Shown here one piece after another: positions 50,275 through 61,211 of a stretch of DNA of 64,000 nucleotides. Position 1 is the stretch's first letter, and each line of letters opens with the position of its first letter. Under the pieces are notes generated by a model. That model worked only from the letters and a program-made list of their open reading frames with translations, made no database searches and was not told where the DNA came from. Both the position numbers and the translations under genes were made by a program. The stretch covers positions 186,001-250,000 of the forward strand of contig NZ_FPEI01000003.1 in assembly GCF_900117415.1 (NCBI RefSeq), written 5' to 3'. The DNA is from Hyphomicrobium sp. CS1BSMeth3 (GTDB taxonomy: Bacteria; Pseudomonadota; Alphaproteobacteria; Rhizobiales; Hyphomicrobiaceae).

Positions 50275-50802
50275 TCAGCTTTTATCGCTCGGACGATCCT
50301 TGTTGCGCGGATCGACCGTGCGCTCGTCGAGGCGCTCGAAATCGCCTTCGATGACGGGGCCGCCATTCTCGACGCCACGGCTACCGCTCCCGGGTCTGCG
50401 CTCTTGGCGGCTCTCGCGCTCGAACACTTCCACATGCACGTCAGCCCCGCCGAACATGCCCGCAACGAGGCGTCTCGCCACGAAATGCCGGACAGGCGGG
50501 ATGAGCAGCAGCAATCCCATGGTGTCGGTGATCAGACCCGGCAGGATCAGGAAGAAACCGGCCATGACCATCATGGCACCGTCCATCATGGCACCGACAG
50601 GGGGCTCGCCGCGCATCATGGCTTCCTGCGTGCGCATCATGGTCGTGAAACCCTGACGCTGAAGGATGCCCGCACCGAGGATGGCCGTGCCGACCACCAC
50701 CACGAGCGTCAGCCAGACGCCCACCAATTGTCCGAATTTGACGAGCAGGGCGATCTCGATGAGCGGCAGTACGGTCAGCAGCGCGAACAGTACCAGGCGC
50801 AT
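50275..50802 (-). CDS. fxsA: FxsA-family cytoplasmic-membrane protein
   Basis: A 175-residue protein from the ATG at 50800-50802 (MRLVLFALLTVLPLIEIALL). FxsA homologues have the helical start LIEIALLVKFGQLVGVW and LIPPVRHFVARRL at the end of the core; both are here. Helices are at about 3-25, 30-48, 75-100 and 108-125. The C-terminal 40 residues are polar and disordered. In E. coli FxsA prevents phage T7 exclusion by the F plasmid; the role in other bacteria is not known. It is divergent from the Tim44-like gene, as in other Hyphomicrobiales. An extra 27 residues are possible from the frame start at 50883. Confidence 0.88.
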   Translation of the reverse strand: MRLVLFALLTVLPLIEIALLVKFGQLVGVWLTLVVVVGTAILGAGILQRQGFTTMMRTQEAMMRGEPPVGAMMDGAMMVMAGFFLILPGLITDTMGLLLLIPPVRHFVARRLVAGMFGGADVHVEVFERESRQERRPGSGSRGVENGGPVIEGDFERLDERTVDPRNKDRPSDKS

Positions 50803-51053
50803 GGGCAGATCCTTGCTGGCCATTGGGCCGCGAATAGCCGGAAATACGGCCGTCATTGGGCGTCGCATTCCGGTTGGCTTCACCTCATGAATGCCGTAAG
50901 TTCGTTGAGAATACCAGCGGCGGCGGTCCCGTACGGTCGTTGAGCGCCCTGCATTAGTGCAGGTAGAGGCCTGGACCCGAGACTTGGTTACTCCTACATC
51001 ATATGGCGGTGGCCCCCGCAGGCGAGGCCTATCGATGGAAAGCGGCTGACGTT

Positions 51054-51797
51054 ATGGACGGCAAGATCGATATCTTCACCATCATGTTTCTGGTGCTGGC
51101 GGTGGTGATCATCCTGAAGCTCAGGAGCGTGCTGGGACGGCGGACGGGCGACGACGAGGCTCGGATCGATCGCAACCGGGCACTGGAGCGCGCGCGAGCT
51201 GCCGGTAAGAGCACCACGGACGACAAGGTCGTCGCACTCCCGCGCCGCGATCGCCCCGAGCAGGGCGGCGAGGCAACGGCGGCAGCGAGCGCTGCAGCCG
51301 CGGCGGCCGAGGAACGCGTGCGCACCTTTGCGGGCGGCGACAGCAATCTCGAGGAGGGATTGCTCTCGATCGTGCGTGCCGACCGCAGCTTCGACCCCGA
51401 TGGCTTCCTCAAGGGCGCCCGCCAAGCCTACGAGATGATCGTCACGGCCTTTGCCGAAGGCAACCGCAAGGCACTCCGCTCGCTGCTGAGCAAGGAGGTC
51501 TTCGACGGCTTTTCCGGCGCGATCAGCGACCGCGAGGCGCGCGGCGAGATCATCGACCAGAGTTTCGTCGGCATCAACAAGGCCGACCTGCTCGAGGCCG
51601 AGCTGAAGAACGGCACGGCTCACGTGACTGTGAAGTTCGTGAGCGAGCTCATCTCCGCGACCCGCGACCGCGCGGGTGCGGTCATCTCGGGCGACGCGAA
51701 GAAGATCAAGGAAGTGGTGGATATCTGGACGTTCGCGCGCGAGGTCGCCTCGCGCGATCCGAACTGGCGTCTGATCGCCACGCAGGCGCCGAGCTGA
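51054..51797 (+). CDS. Tim44-like domain membrane protein (TimA type)
   Basis: A 247-residue protein starting at 51054 (MDGKIDIFTIMFLVLAVVII), which gives an N-terminal membrane anchor. A charged, Ala-rich linker (about 30-95) precedes a Tim44 domain (about 105-245: FDPDGFLKGARQAYEMIVTAF, LRSLLSKEVFDGF, DIWTFAREVASRDPNW). Mitochondrial Tim44 binds the import motor; the bacterial protein is thought to act at the inner membrane. In Rhizobiales this gene precedes mltA and smr, as here, which supports the taxonomic call. The 17-residue upstream extension is not family-like. Confidence 0.88.
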   Translation: MDGKIDIFTIMFLVLAVVIILKLRSVLGRRTGDDEARIDRNRALERARAAGKSTTDDKVVALPRRDRPEQGGEATAAASAAAAAAEERVRTFAGGDSNLEEGLLSIVRADRSFDPDGFLKGARQAYEMIVTAFAEGNRKALRSLLSKEVFDGFSGAISDREARGEIIDQSFVGINKADLLEAELKNGTAHVTVKFVSELISATRDRAGAVISGDAKKIKEVVDIWTFAREVASRDPNWRLIATQAPS

Positions 51798-51841
51798 AGG
51801 GCTCACTCTTCTGAGTTGTAAGGCCGTGCGCCGCGTGGGGA

Positions 51842-53200
51842 GTGACCGCCGAGTGCGGGAGTAGAGGTGCGAGGGGGCTCGTGCATCAGCCGGACGAATG
51901 TGCCGTGCTGGCCGGCGCCTCCCGGAGACGCCGCCGTCGCGCGGTCCACGCGTTGTGCGCCACCGGGCTCGGCGCATGTCTCGGCTCGGATTCAGCTTGG
52001 TGGAATGGGAGCGCCGAAGTGCCGCGCGGAGCGCCAGTCAGCTCGACCGCAACAGCCACAACAAGCTTCGAGCCCGTAGCCTTCGCCGATCTCCCCGGCT
52101 GGGAGACGGACGATCATCTCGCACCATTCAGGGCCTTCCGCGTCTCCTGTCCGCGCCTCAAGGCCGCCGCGCGCGCCGGGAACGGGGCCGGCACCATCGC
52201 CATTCCGACCCAACTGCTGGCCGCCTGCGATGCCGCCGCTGCACTCCCCGAGCCGGTGACGCGCGCCGCCGCCCGCGCCTTCTTCGAGCGCGAGTTCACG
52301 CCCCATCGCGTTGTCCACCCGGCTAAGCAAGGCCTCCTGACCGGCTACTACGAGCCCGTGCTCGAAGGCTCGCGCACGAAGGACGAGAAATTCGCAACAC
52401 CGATCTACCGACGCCCGCCTGATCTCGTGAATCTAGTGCATGAGGCCGAGCGCGGCGCCAAGGCCAACCAGCTCACGCACGCCCGCAAGATCGCAACGGG
52501 CACCGAGCCCTATGCGACACGCACAGAGATCGAAGCGGGCGCGCTCAAGGGCCAGAACCTCGAGCTTCTCTACCTCGCCGATCCGGTCGATACCTTCTTC
52601 ATGCACATCCAGGGCTCCGGCCGCATCCGTCTCACGGACGGATCAACGGTCCGCGTGCACTACGACGGCAAGAACGGGCACCCTTACACCTCCATCGGCC
52701 GCTATCTGATCGATACCGGGATGCTGGCCGCCGACAAGATCACCATGGGGGCACTCGGGCGCTGGCTGCGCGCTGATCCCGATCGCGGCCGCCACGTCAT
52801 GCACCAGAATGCCTCGTTCGTTTTCTTCCGCGAGCTTCAGGGCGAGGAAGCCAGCGGCCCACTCGGCGTGCTCTCGATCCCGCTGGTTGCGGGCCGCAGC
52901 CTCGCCGTTGATGCCGGAACGCACGCGATCGGCACGCCAGTCTATGTGTCCTCGCCCGCGCTCACGCACGCCTCGCGAACGAAGAAGGAGGGCGGCTTCC
53001 ACCGGCTCATGATCGCGCATGATGTCGGCTCGGCCATCCGCGGTCCCGAGCGCGGCGACATCTACTTCGGCTCCGGCGACAAAGCCGGCAGACTCGCCGG
53101 CATCACCAAGCATCCGGGCCATTTCTTCGTGCTGTTGCCGCGCGCGCCAGAGACGATCGAAGCCGGGGCCAAAGCCCGCTCGCGACAGGCGGCGCAATGA
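51842..53200 (+). CDS. mltA: membrane-bound lytic murein transglycosylase A
   Basis: A protein of up to 452 residues that cleaves peptidoglycan glycan strands, leaving 1,6-anhydro-MurNAc ends. The MltA barrel begins at LLTGYYEPVLEGSR and includes FFMHIQGSGRIRL and HQNASFVFFREL. The C-terminal 3D domain carries RLMIAHDVGSAIRGPERGDIYFGSG with the catalytic-site aspartates. The frame opens with a GTG at 51842, but the first 55 residues are not lipoprotein-like and no lipobox is evident, so the real start is uncertain and may be further downstream. The stop overlaps the Smr gene start by 4 nt. Confidence 0.9.
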   Translation: MTAECGSRGARGLVHQPDECAVLAGASRRRRRRAVHALCATGLGACLGSDSAWWNGSAEVPRGAPVSSTATATTSFEPVAFADLPGWETDDHLAPFRAFRVSCPRLKAAARAGNGAGTIAIPTQLLAACDAAAALPEPVTRAAARAFFEREFTPHRVVHPAKQGLLTGYYEPVLEGSRTKDEKFATPIYRRPPDLVNLVHEAERGAKANQLTHARKIATGTEPYATRTEIEAGALKGQNLELLYLADPVDTFFMHIQGSGRIRLTDGSTVRVHYDGKNGHPYTSIGRYLIDTGMLAADKITMGALGRWLRADPDRGRHVMHQNASFVFFRELQGEEASGPLGVLSIPLVAGRSLAVDAGTHAIGTPVYVSSPALTHASRTKKEGGFHRLMIAHDVGSAIRGPERGDIYFGSGDKAGRLAGITKHPGHFFVLLPRAPETIEAGAKARSRQAAQ

Positions 53201-53862
53201 CCAAGCGGCCACGCGACGGCCGGACGGCGGACACCGGCCCGGACACGAGCCGCCCTACCAAAAAGCCCTCACTCCCCGACGACCTCGCGCTCTGGCATCA
53301 CACCGCGCGTTCGATAACGCCCCTGAAAAAGGCCAAGGCGCGCGTACCTGAGGTCGGCGCCCCGGGCGAAGCAAAGCCCAAGCCTCAGCCTACTCCTGTC
53401 GGGACGACGGCACCCAAAGTACAGCCGCAAGCGCACGCCCCGAAGACACCGCCCCCTGCGCCGCGTGCCGCGCTACCGAAGGCACCGCCGCCCCTCGTTC
53501 CCATCGAGCGCCGAAAGCATCGCCGCATTGCCCGCGGTCATGTGGAGATCGACGCGCGCCTCGACCTTCATGGCCTCCGGCAAGCCGACGCCGAGCGGCG
53601 CCTGCGCACATTCCTGCTCCGCGCGCGCGCCGACGGCCTGCGCACCGTCCTCATCATCACCGGCAAGGGCACCGAGCGCGACACCGACGATCATCATGCC
53701 GCAATGGAGCGCAGCGCCCGCGGCGTCCTTCGCCGCAGTGTGCCCCTATGGCTCGAAGCGCCGGAGCTGCGGGATTGCGTCGCCGGCATCGCGCCGGCGC
53801 ATATCCGTCACGGGGGCAGCGGCGCGCTCTACATTCACCTGCGCAAAGTGCGCACGCGCTGA
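53197..53862 (+). CDS. Smr-domain protein
   Basis: A 221-residue protein. The first 110 residues are Pro/Lys-rich and probably disordered. The Smr domain runs from about 120: DARLDLHGLRQADAERRL (with the LDLHG motif) and LRTVLIITGKGTE (the TGKG motif). Smr domains are nucleases or nucleic-acid-binding modules found at the end of MutS2 and as stand-alone proteins. The ATG overlaps mltA by 4 nt. The last domain residues are HIRHGGSGALYIHLRK, as in other stand-alone Smr proteins. Its target is unknown. Confidence 0.92.
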   Translation: MTKRPRDGRTADTGPDTSRPTKKPSLPDDLALWHHTARSITPLKKAKARVPEVGAPGEAKPKPQPTPVGTTAPKVQPQAHAPKTPPPAPRAALPKAPPPLVPIERRKHRRIARGHVEIDARLDLHGLRQADAERRLRTFLLRARADGLRTVLIITGKGTERDTDDHHAAMERSARGVLRRSVPLWLEAPELRDCVAGIAPAHIRHGGSGALYIHLRKVRTR

Positions 53863-53882
53863 GGCGCGGATCAGCCCGGCTG

Positions 53883-54800
53883 CTAATCCGGCTGTTCTGG
53901 CACGATGCTCCGCACGATGGACGCGTCCAGCGCCTCGTACTCGTGATAGCCGATCACCTCGTAGAGACGCTTCCTCGTCTGCATCCTGTCGAGCTGCGGC
54001 GCCGTCGTGCCGTCGCGCGCCAGCTCCGTAAAGAACGCCTCCATGGCGTGCGCAGCAATGCGCAGCGATGACACCGGCCAGATGACGATGCTGACGCCCG
54101 CCGCTTGGAGCGTCGCGGCATCGATCAGTGGTGTGCGACCGAATTCCGTCATGTTGATCATGGTCGGCACCGGCACGGCCGATGCGAAGGCCTGGATCTG
54201 CTCGAGGCTCGTCAGTGCATCGGGGAACACGACATCGGCACCCGCCGCCGCATAGGCCCGCGCACGTGCGATCGCACCCTGCAGGCCTTCCGAAGCGGCC
54301 GCATCCGTGCGCGCGATGATCGTGAGATGCCGTCGCGCCTTGCGTGCGGCCGCGACCTTGGCGGCCATCTGGTCGGTCGGGACGAGAGTCTTGTCATTGA
54401 GGTGGCCGCACTTCTTCGGCAGCACCTGATCCTCGATGTGAACGGCCGCAGCGCCCGCATCCTCGAGCTCACGCACGAGACGCATGGCATTGAGCGCCTC
54501 GCCATACCCGGTGTCGCCATCGACGATCAGCGGCAGGCCCGTCGCCCGCGCAATCGACCGGACGGTGCCAGTCAGCTCCTCCATGGTGAGCACGCCGAGA
54601 TCGGGCAGACCCCGGCTTGCCGTCACTGCCGCGCCGGAGACGTAGAGCACATCGAAGCCGGCATCCCGCGCAATGAGGCCGGCCATGGCGTCGTGCGCGC
54701 CCGGCGCCCGCAGAATGCTGCCGCCCCCGGCAAGACGCTGCCGGAGCTTCTCGCCCATTCGCTCTGCCGTGCCGCCATGCGGCTCGAGCCACGTCGTCAT
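53883..54800 (-). CDS. isocitrate lyase/PEP mutase superfamily protein (PrpB-like)
   Basis: A 305-residue enzyme of the TIM-barrel ICL/PEPM superfamily. Metal-site residues are in VDGDTGYGEALNAMR and HIEDQVLPKKCGH, where the KKCGH motif is that of 2-methylisocitrate lyase and isocitrate lyase. ARTDAAASEGLQGA and MINMTEFGRTP follow in the expected order. The motif set fits PrpB-like lyases that split C4-C5 branched acids, but carboxyphosphonoenolpyruvate phosphonomutase and oxaloacetase members share much of it. It lies 21 nt downstream of the metallophosphoesterase gene on the same strand, with no other propionate-pathway gene nearby. Substrate is open. Confidence 0.85.
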   Translation of the reverse strand: MTTWLEPHGGTAERMGEKLRQRLAGGGSILRAPGAHDAMAGLIARDAGFDVLYVSGAAVTASRGLPDLGVLTMEELTGTVRSIARATGLPLIVDGDTGYGEALNAMRLVRELEDAGAAAVHIEDQVLPKKCGHLNDKTLVPTDQMAAKVAAARKARRHLTIIARTDAAASEGLQGAIARARAYAAAGADVVFPDALTSLEQIQAFASAVPVPTMINMTEFGRTPLIDAATLQAAGVSIVIWPVSSLRIAAHAMEAFFTELARDGTTAPQLDRMQTRKRLYEVIGYHEYEALDASIVRSIVPEQPD

Positions 54801-54821
54801 GCCTCGTCTCCCGGTTTGCCC

Positions 54822-57095
54822 TTAGGGGCGATACTCGGAGACGGAATAAATTACAATCGGCTCCTCGATGAGCTTTGCCGGGATCTGGCGCGTCGCGACG
54901 AGCTGCGGGTTGTGCGGCGGCGGCGTCTTGCCTCTGGGCGGCGCCATCCAGAAATTGCGCTTCGGCGTCTTGTCGAGCCCGATCGGGTAGATCGTCACCT
55001 TGTCGGGCTCGAACTTCATGCGCAGGAAATTGCGGTAGTCGCCGATGCGGAGCGCCGCAAAGGCATCCTCCGTGTGCATGCGCATGAGACAGCCGGCGAG
55101 CACCCAGTAGATCCCCCACAGGAAGGCGCCGATGAACCCGCCGATGAAGATCATCTCGATCGGGTACATCACGAAGCCCACGATCTGGCGGATCTCCTTG
55201 TAGGGCAGCCCACCGCCCTCTTCGGCCTGAGTGACCGTCTCCGTGATGGGCCGAAGCGGCGGCAGCTCCTTGTCACGCGGAAGAGGTATTGGGCGACCGG
55301 TGCGGCGCGAGATGTCCTCGCGCTCGATGATCTGGCGCTGCTCGATCGCCTGGCGCGTGATCGGCTCCAAGGTCTCGGTAATGACGTCGCGCACGATATT
55401 GGGTTGCTGCGCGCGATCCTGCCAGATCTTGTCGACCTGGGTTTTGATGGTCGGCGTGATCTCGTTGTGGAAGAGCACGAACGCGAGGCCGAGCGAGAAC
55501 ATCGCGAACGTGTGCGCCAGAAAGTGCGCGCTACCGACGAAGATTTTGACGAAATAGTGCTTCCATCGCGGTCGCTCGACGGAGTCGACGTAGGAGCACA
55601 GCAGGATCCAAAGACCACCCATCATCGCGACGAGCGAGATCGAGACCAGCAGAGCCTGGATCAGATAGAGCGGCATATAGGCGATGAGGCCCCAGTAGGT
55701 CTCCGGCTTCACGACATCGATCTGGCCGTTCGAAATGTTGTGCTGTCCGGCAACGGAATAGAACTGCCAGGTGATCATCCAGTAGATGAAGCCGATGCCG
55801 ACCCCGAAGAAGTAGTTCGTGAAGGGGAAGAACAGGCCCTTGAGGCTGAGAAAGAAGCTCGTCGTCTTGCTCGGATAGACCTTGGCCGTGCGCTGTTGGG
55901 CACGCCGGCGGCGCGCTTCCCGACGCGACGGCTGCTCGGGCTCGGCCTCCGTCGTTTCGGAGGTTTCCGCATTGGGCGTGTTGTTCTTGAGGCGCAGGTC
56001 GTGGCGCTCGGCCGTCATGCCGGCTTCGGGCGCGAACTTCGTCTCGAGGCCCTCGGCCGCCTGCGCCGTCGGATTGGGCCAGGTGATGGAGATCTCGTTC
56101 TTCAGTGTGTGGGTCGGATGCAGGAAGGACCCGCCGCCACCCGCCGTGAAGAGATGCACGTCGATGCCCGGCGCGTAGTAGCGGTTGTAGTGGTGCCAGT
56201 CGCCGGCAATGACGGCGCAGATGTTGACGCCGCGCCGGCGCGCGATCGACGTGATCTTGAAGAAGTTGGTGTCCTCGTCGAAACCCTGATCATCGGCGAT
56301 CATCCAGGTCGGCTCGGCAAGGCAGATGATGAGGTTGTCGCCCGGTCCCATCAGGCCCGCGATGGCCTCGAAGTAGTTGACCTGCGAGATATCGAGGTAC
56401 TGTGAGAACTGGATGTCGCAACCCCAGATCCACCAGCGATACGGCAGCTCGATCGCCCAATAGCTGCGGTGCTGCTTGCACTGCCAGCCGCCGATCTTGT
56501 TCCCGTTCTGCTGGGACATGCGATCGCGCGCCGAGCAGAACAGGCTGTCGAACGCGGAGAGGCCGTCGTACCAGTCGTGATTGCCCGGGATCGCGAACAG
56601 CTTCCGTTCGGGCGCGGGTACGTTGTAGGCCCAGTCGTACGGCGTCTGCAGGCGAGCCTTGTACTCCTCGCGCGTCGCCTGCGGATAGCACTGGTCGCCG
56701 CCCATGATGAGGATGGAGCCGGCCGTCAGCGGCTCCTCGACACCGTCGATCTTGATATGGGGCTGCGCGAGGAGGTAGGCCGTCGTGTAGGTCGGCTCGA
56801 AGCCGTCGCCGATGTCGGCGATGTAGTCGATCCAGAAGGCGCCGTTCTCGCCGAGCGCGACGCGCCGCTCCGGATCCTCGCTGCGGATGTCGGAATAGTT
56901 GTAGCGGTTGATGATCGTCTCGATCGGCGCGACGTCCGTCGCCGCCTGGATGAGGCGCTGGTCGGCATACTGCCCGAAGACCGACGAGATGATCGTGCGC
57001 ATGCCGACACGCGCAAGAAGGCGCGGCTCGTACCAGCCGACGAGACCGGGCATCTCGCCGCTGTTGAGCTTCTCAATCGGAGACTTTTCAGCCAT
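54822..57095 (-). CDS. metallophosphoesterase with C-terminal membrane domain
   Basis: A 757-residue protein from the ATG at 57093-57095 (GGGGTGGG precedes it); the 21-residue longer frame is not conserved-looking. The N-terminal ~330 residues are a calcineurin-like phosphoesterase with DYIADIGDGFEP, ILIMGGDQCYP, IPGNHDWYDG near residue 171 and AVIAGDWHHYNRY near 297. The order is right for a two-metal site. After a charged linker (REARRRRAQQR) comes a membrane part with several helices (GVGIGFIYWMITWQF near 440, LYLIQALLVSISLVAMMGGLW near 490, FIGGFIGAFLWGIYWVLAG near 680). The fused form is unusual. Substrate is unknown. Confidence 0.82.
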   Translation of the reverse strand: MAEKSPIEKLNSGEMPGLVGWYEPRLLARVGMRTIISSVFGQYADQRLIQAATDVAPIETIINRYNYSDIRSEDPERRVALGENGAFWIDYIADIGDGFEPTYTTAYLLAQPHIKIDGVEEPLTAGSILIMGGDQCYPQATREEYKARLQTPYDWAYNVPAPERKLFAIPGNHDWYDGLSAFDSLFCSARDRMSQQNGNKIGGWQCKQHRSYWAIELPYRWWIWGCDIQFSQYLDISQVNYFEAIAGLMGPGDNLIICLAEPTWMIADDQGFDEDTNFFKITSIARRRGVNICAVIAGDWHHYNRYYAPGIDVHLFTAGGGGSFLHPTHTLKNEISITWPNPTAQAAEGLETKFAPEAGMTAERHDLRLKNNTPNAETSETTEAEPEQPSRREARRRRAQQRTAKVYPSKTTSFFLSLKGLFFPFTNYFFGVGIGFIYWMITWQFYSVAGQHNISNGQIDVVKPETYWGLIAYMPLYLIQALLVSISLVAMMGGLWILLCSYVDSVERPRWKHYFVKIFVGSAHFLAHTFAMFSLGLAFVLFHNEITPTIKTQVDKIWQDRAQQPNIVRDVITETLEPITRQAIEQRQIIEREDISRRTGRPIPLPRDKELPPLRPITETVTQAEEGGGLPYKEIRQIVGFVMYPIEMIFIGGFIGAFLWGIYWVLAGCLMRMHTEDAFAALRIGDYRNFLRMKFEPDKVTIYPIGLDKTPKRNFWMAPPRGKTPPPHNPQLVATRQIPAKLIEEPIVIYSVSEYRP

Positions 57096-57199
57096 CCCAC
57101 CCCCCGACGAAACAGGCACATGAACGCGTCGAGCGGCCGGACTCGCGCCGGCTCGCACCGCGAGGCCCCACCCCGCAGCCGCCCGGCGAGCATAACACT

Positions 57200-58194
57200 C
57201 TAGCCGTCGTTTAGATGACAGGCGGAAATGCGCCCCGGTGCAATTTCCTTGAGCACTGGCACTTCATTGCGACAGCGGTCGAAGGCGTGGGGGCAGCGGG
57301 GATGGAAGTGGCAGCCGCTCGGCGGGTCGAGCGGGGAAGGAATTTCGCCCTTGATCGGATGAAATGTCCGCTTGCTCGTGGAAATGCGCGGGACTTCCGC
57401 CAGGAGCGCCTGGGCATAGGGGTGGTTTGGGCCGTTGAACAGCACGTCGGTCGAGGCCGCCTCGACCACCCGGCCGAGATACATGATCACGACCCGGTCC
57501 GTGATGTGCTGGACGACGCCGAGATCGTGGCTGATGAAGAGGTATGTCAGATCGAACTCGGACCTCAGATCCATGAACAGGTTGATGATCTGGGCCTGGA
57601 TGGACACGTCGAGCGCAGCTATCGCCTCATCGCAGACGAGGAACTCGGGGTTGACGGCCAGCGCGCGCGCAATGCCGATGCGGCTGCGCTGTCCGCCCGA
57701 GAACTGGTGCGGATAGCGCCGCTTGAACTCGGGATCGAGACCGACACGGCGCAGCATATCATCCACGTAAGAAGCCATGCCGCTGCGCGTCGTGATGCCA
57801 TGCACGACCGGCGCCTCGCCGACGATCGACTCGACGCGCGCGCGCGGATTGAGCGAGGCGAACGGATCCTGGAAGATCATCTGGATGGCGAGGCGTGCGG
57901 CATGCGCTTCGGCACTGGAAAGCGCATCGCGCAGCTTGCCCTTGAAGCGCACCTCGCCCTCGGTCGGCGTGAGCAGGCCCGCGATCATGCGGCCGAGCGT
58001 CGACTTCCCGCAGCCGGACTCGCCGACCAGCCCGACGACCTCGCCTTTCTTGATCTCGAGATCGACGTGATCGACGGCGTGCACCGTCTCCTCGCGCACC
58101 TCCGCACCGAGATGACCGGCGATGCGCCCCGCGAGATCCGGCTTCTTCACGAAGCGCTTCGACAGACCGCGCGCGCTGACGAGGGCCTCTCCGC

Positions 58195-58198
<4 letters not shown>
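57200..58198 (-). CDS. peptide-type ABC transporter ATP-binding protein (DppF/OppF-like)
   Basis: A 332-residue ATPase. Walker A is [12 protein letters not shown], signature [14 protein letters not shown] and Walker [14 protein letters not shown]. The C-terminal oligopeptide ABC extension has [20 protein letters not shown] with the cysteine motif that holds an Fe-S cluster in OppD/OppF-like proteins. It is the last gene of a five-gene importer operon and its ATG overlaps the stop of the other ATPase gene by 4 nt. The substrate of the system cannot be derived; the set belongs to the peptide/nickel/opine family. Confidence 0.93.
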
Positions 58199-59210
<1,012 letters not shown>

Positions 59211-59214
<4 letters not shown>

Positions 59215-60137
59215 TTGCTGAGCCTCGGATTGAGGACATCGCGAAGCTGATCGCCGACAAGATTGATCACGACGATCGTCATCAGCAGCACGAGACCGGG
59301 AAAGAAGCTGATCCAGTACTCACCCGAAAGCATGTACTGGAAGCCATTCGAGATGAGCAGGCCGAGCGAGGGCTCGGTCTGCGGAAGACCGACGCCGAGA
59401 AAGGAGAGTGTGGCTTCGAGCGAGATCGCGTGCGCGGTCTGCACCGTCACGACGACGATGAGGGGCGGGAGGCAGTTCGGCAGGATGTGGCCGAAGAGAA
59501 TGCGCGCATTCGAAAGCCCGAGGCAGCGCGCGGCTTCCACGTACTCCTTGCGGCTCTCGACGAGCGCCGAGCCGCGCACCGTGCGCGCGTAGTAGGCCCA
59601 TTGCACGGTGACAAGCGCGATGATGATCTTGTCGACGCCCTTGCCGAGGATAGCGATCAGCATGAGTGCAACGAGGATCGCGGGAAACGAGAGCTGCAGG
59701 TCGACGATGCGCATGATGAGGCTCTCGGTGCGGCCGCCGACATAGGCCGCGACAAGCCCGATGGCTGCGCCCAGCGCCATGGCAATGAGACCCGACATGA
59801 CACCCACGGCGAGCGAGATACGCAGGCCATAGAGCATGGCGCTCACGAGATCACGGCCGGCACCGTCCGTGCCGAGCCAATGTGTGTACTTGCCGCTCGA
59901 CGCCGGTGTGCCGGGCTTGAGGCGGCTGTCCATGATGTCGACCTGAGCGAGGTCGTAGGGGTTCTGCGGCACGATCCAGGGCGCGATCAGCGCCAGCACC
60001 ATGGTCGCGATGAGCAGGATGAAGGCGATAGTGGCGAGCCTGCTCTCGGTATAGTCGGCGACGAACCTCTGGAACGGCGTCTGCGCTGCGGGGCGGCGGA
60101 CGGTGGCATTCACGGCGCCTGCATCGGTCACGCTCAT
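59211..60137 (-). CDS. peptide-type ABC transporter permease (DppC-like)
   Basis: A 308-residue inner-membrane permease. The N-terminal helix is IAFILLIATMVLALIAPWIVP, and the LGTDGAGRDLVSAMLYGLRISLAVG region is the DppC/OppC signature. The EAA loop is YVEAARCLGLSNARILFGHILPN. The gene overlaps the neighbours by 4 nt on both sides. With the DppB-like partner it forms the membrane channel of the importer. Confidence 0.93.
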
Positions 60138-61111
60138 GCGGATTTCTCCCCGATGCGTACCCTCGGATCCAAGATCGAATAGAGGATGTCCACCACCAGA
60201 TTGATGATGACGAACAGCAGCACGATAATGATGAGGTAGGCGACGATCACGGGCCGATCGAGGCTCTGGATGGAATCGATCAACAGCTTGCCCATGCCCG
60301 GCCAGGCGAAGATCGTCTCGGTGACGACCGAAAAGGCGACCAGATTGCCGAACTCGAGGCCGAGCACGGTCACGACCGGGATCATGATGTTCTTCAGGAG
60401 GTGCACACCGACAATGCGGCTCGTCGAGATGCCCTTGGCGCGGGCGAACTTTATGTAGTCCTGGTGGATGGCCTCGCGCGTACCGGCGCGTGTCAGGCGG
60501 ATCACGAGGCTGATCTTGAGCAGCGCGAGGTTGAGCGCCGGCATGGCTATGTGGCGCAGGCCGTCGATCGTGAAGAGGCTCGATGTAATGCCGAGGAAGG
60601 TGGCCGTCGGCCCGCGCCCGGTCGAGGGCAGCCAGCCGAGCATGACGGCGAACACCATGATCATCATGATGCCGACCCAGAAGGTCGGCAGCGAGAAGCC
60701 GAGGATCGACGTCGCCATGATCGACTTCGAGATGAAGCCGTCGGGCTTGAGGCCGGCATAGAGGCCGAGGGGAATGCCGATGAAGATCGACATCAGCGTC
60801 GCGGCAATCGCGATCTCGAGCGTCGCCGGCATACGATCGACGATCAGCTTCAGCGCAGATGTGCCGTGGACGAAGGACGTGCCGAGATTTCCGGTCAGCG
60901 CGTTCCCGATAAAGTTGAAGTACTGGATGTAGATCGGCTGGTCGAGGCCGAGGCGCCGGATCGTGCGCTCGATCTCGGCCTGATCGGCCTGAGGATCTAT
61001 CAGCAGATAGATCGGATCGCCGACGACGTGCAAACCGAGGAAGACGATGATCGACATCGCCAGCACGACGGCAGCACTCTGCATGAGGCGGCGGATGATG
61101 TACGCGGTCAA
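60134..61111 (-). CDS. peptide-type ABC transporter permease (DppB-like)
   Basis: A 325-residue inner-membrane permease. The start MTAYIIRRLMQSAAVVLAMSIIVFLGLHVVGDP is typical of DppB, and TREAIHQDYIKFARAKGISTSRIVGVHLLKN is its EAA loop. Five to six hydrophobic helices are evident. It follows the binding-protein gene with a 144-nt gap that holds a stable hairpin, and overlaps the DppC-like gene by 4 nt. Confidence 0.93.
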   Translation of the reverse strand: MTAYIIRRLMQSAAVVLAMSIIVFLGLHVVGDPIYLLIDPQADQAEIERTIRRLGLDQPIYIQYFNFIGNALTGNLGTSFVHGTSALKLIVDRMPATLEIAIAATLMSIFIGIPLGLYAGLKPDGFISKSIMATSILGFSLPTFWVGIMMIMVFAVMLGWLPSTGRGPTATFLGITSSLFTIDGLRHIAMPALNLALLKISLVIRLTRAGTREAIHQDYIKFARAKGISTSRIVGVHLLKNIMIPVVTVLGLEFGNLVAFSVVTETIFAWPGMGKLLIDSIQSLDRPVIVAYLIIIVLLFVIINLVVDILYSILDPRVRIGEKSA

Positions 61112-61211
61112 GCTAGTGTCCCGATGCCGAAGTTCGCCCCACCTCGATGCCGGCGTCCCGAGATGTGGTGAATTTCTCGATCATCACACGAGGCTCCGAA
61201 TAGAGATGACA

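Noticed and set aside
54105-56405. Plus-strand frame of 766 codons across the PrpB-like and metallophosphoesterase genes
   Set aside because: Antisense to two well-supported genes with intact motifs; composition is random-like.
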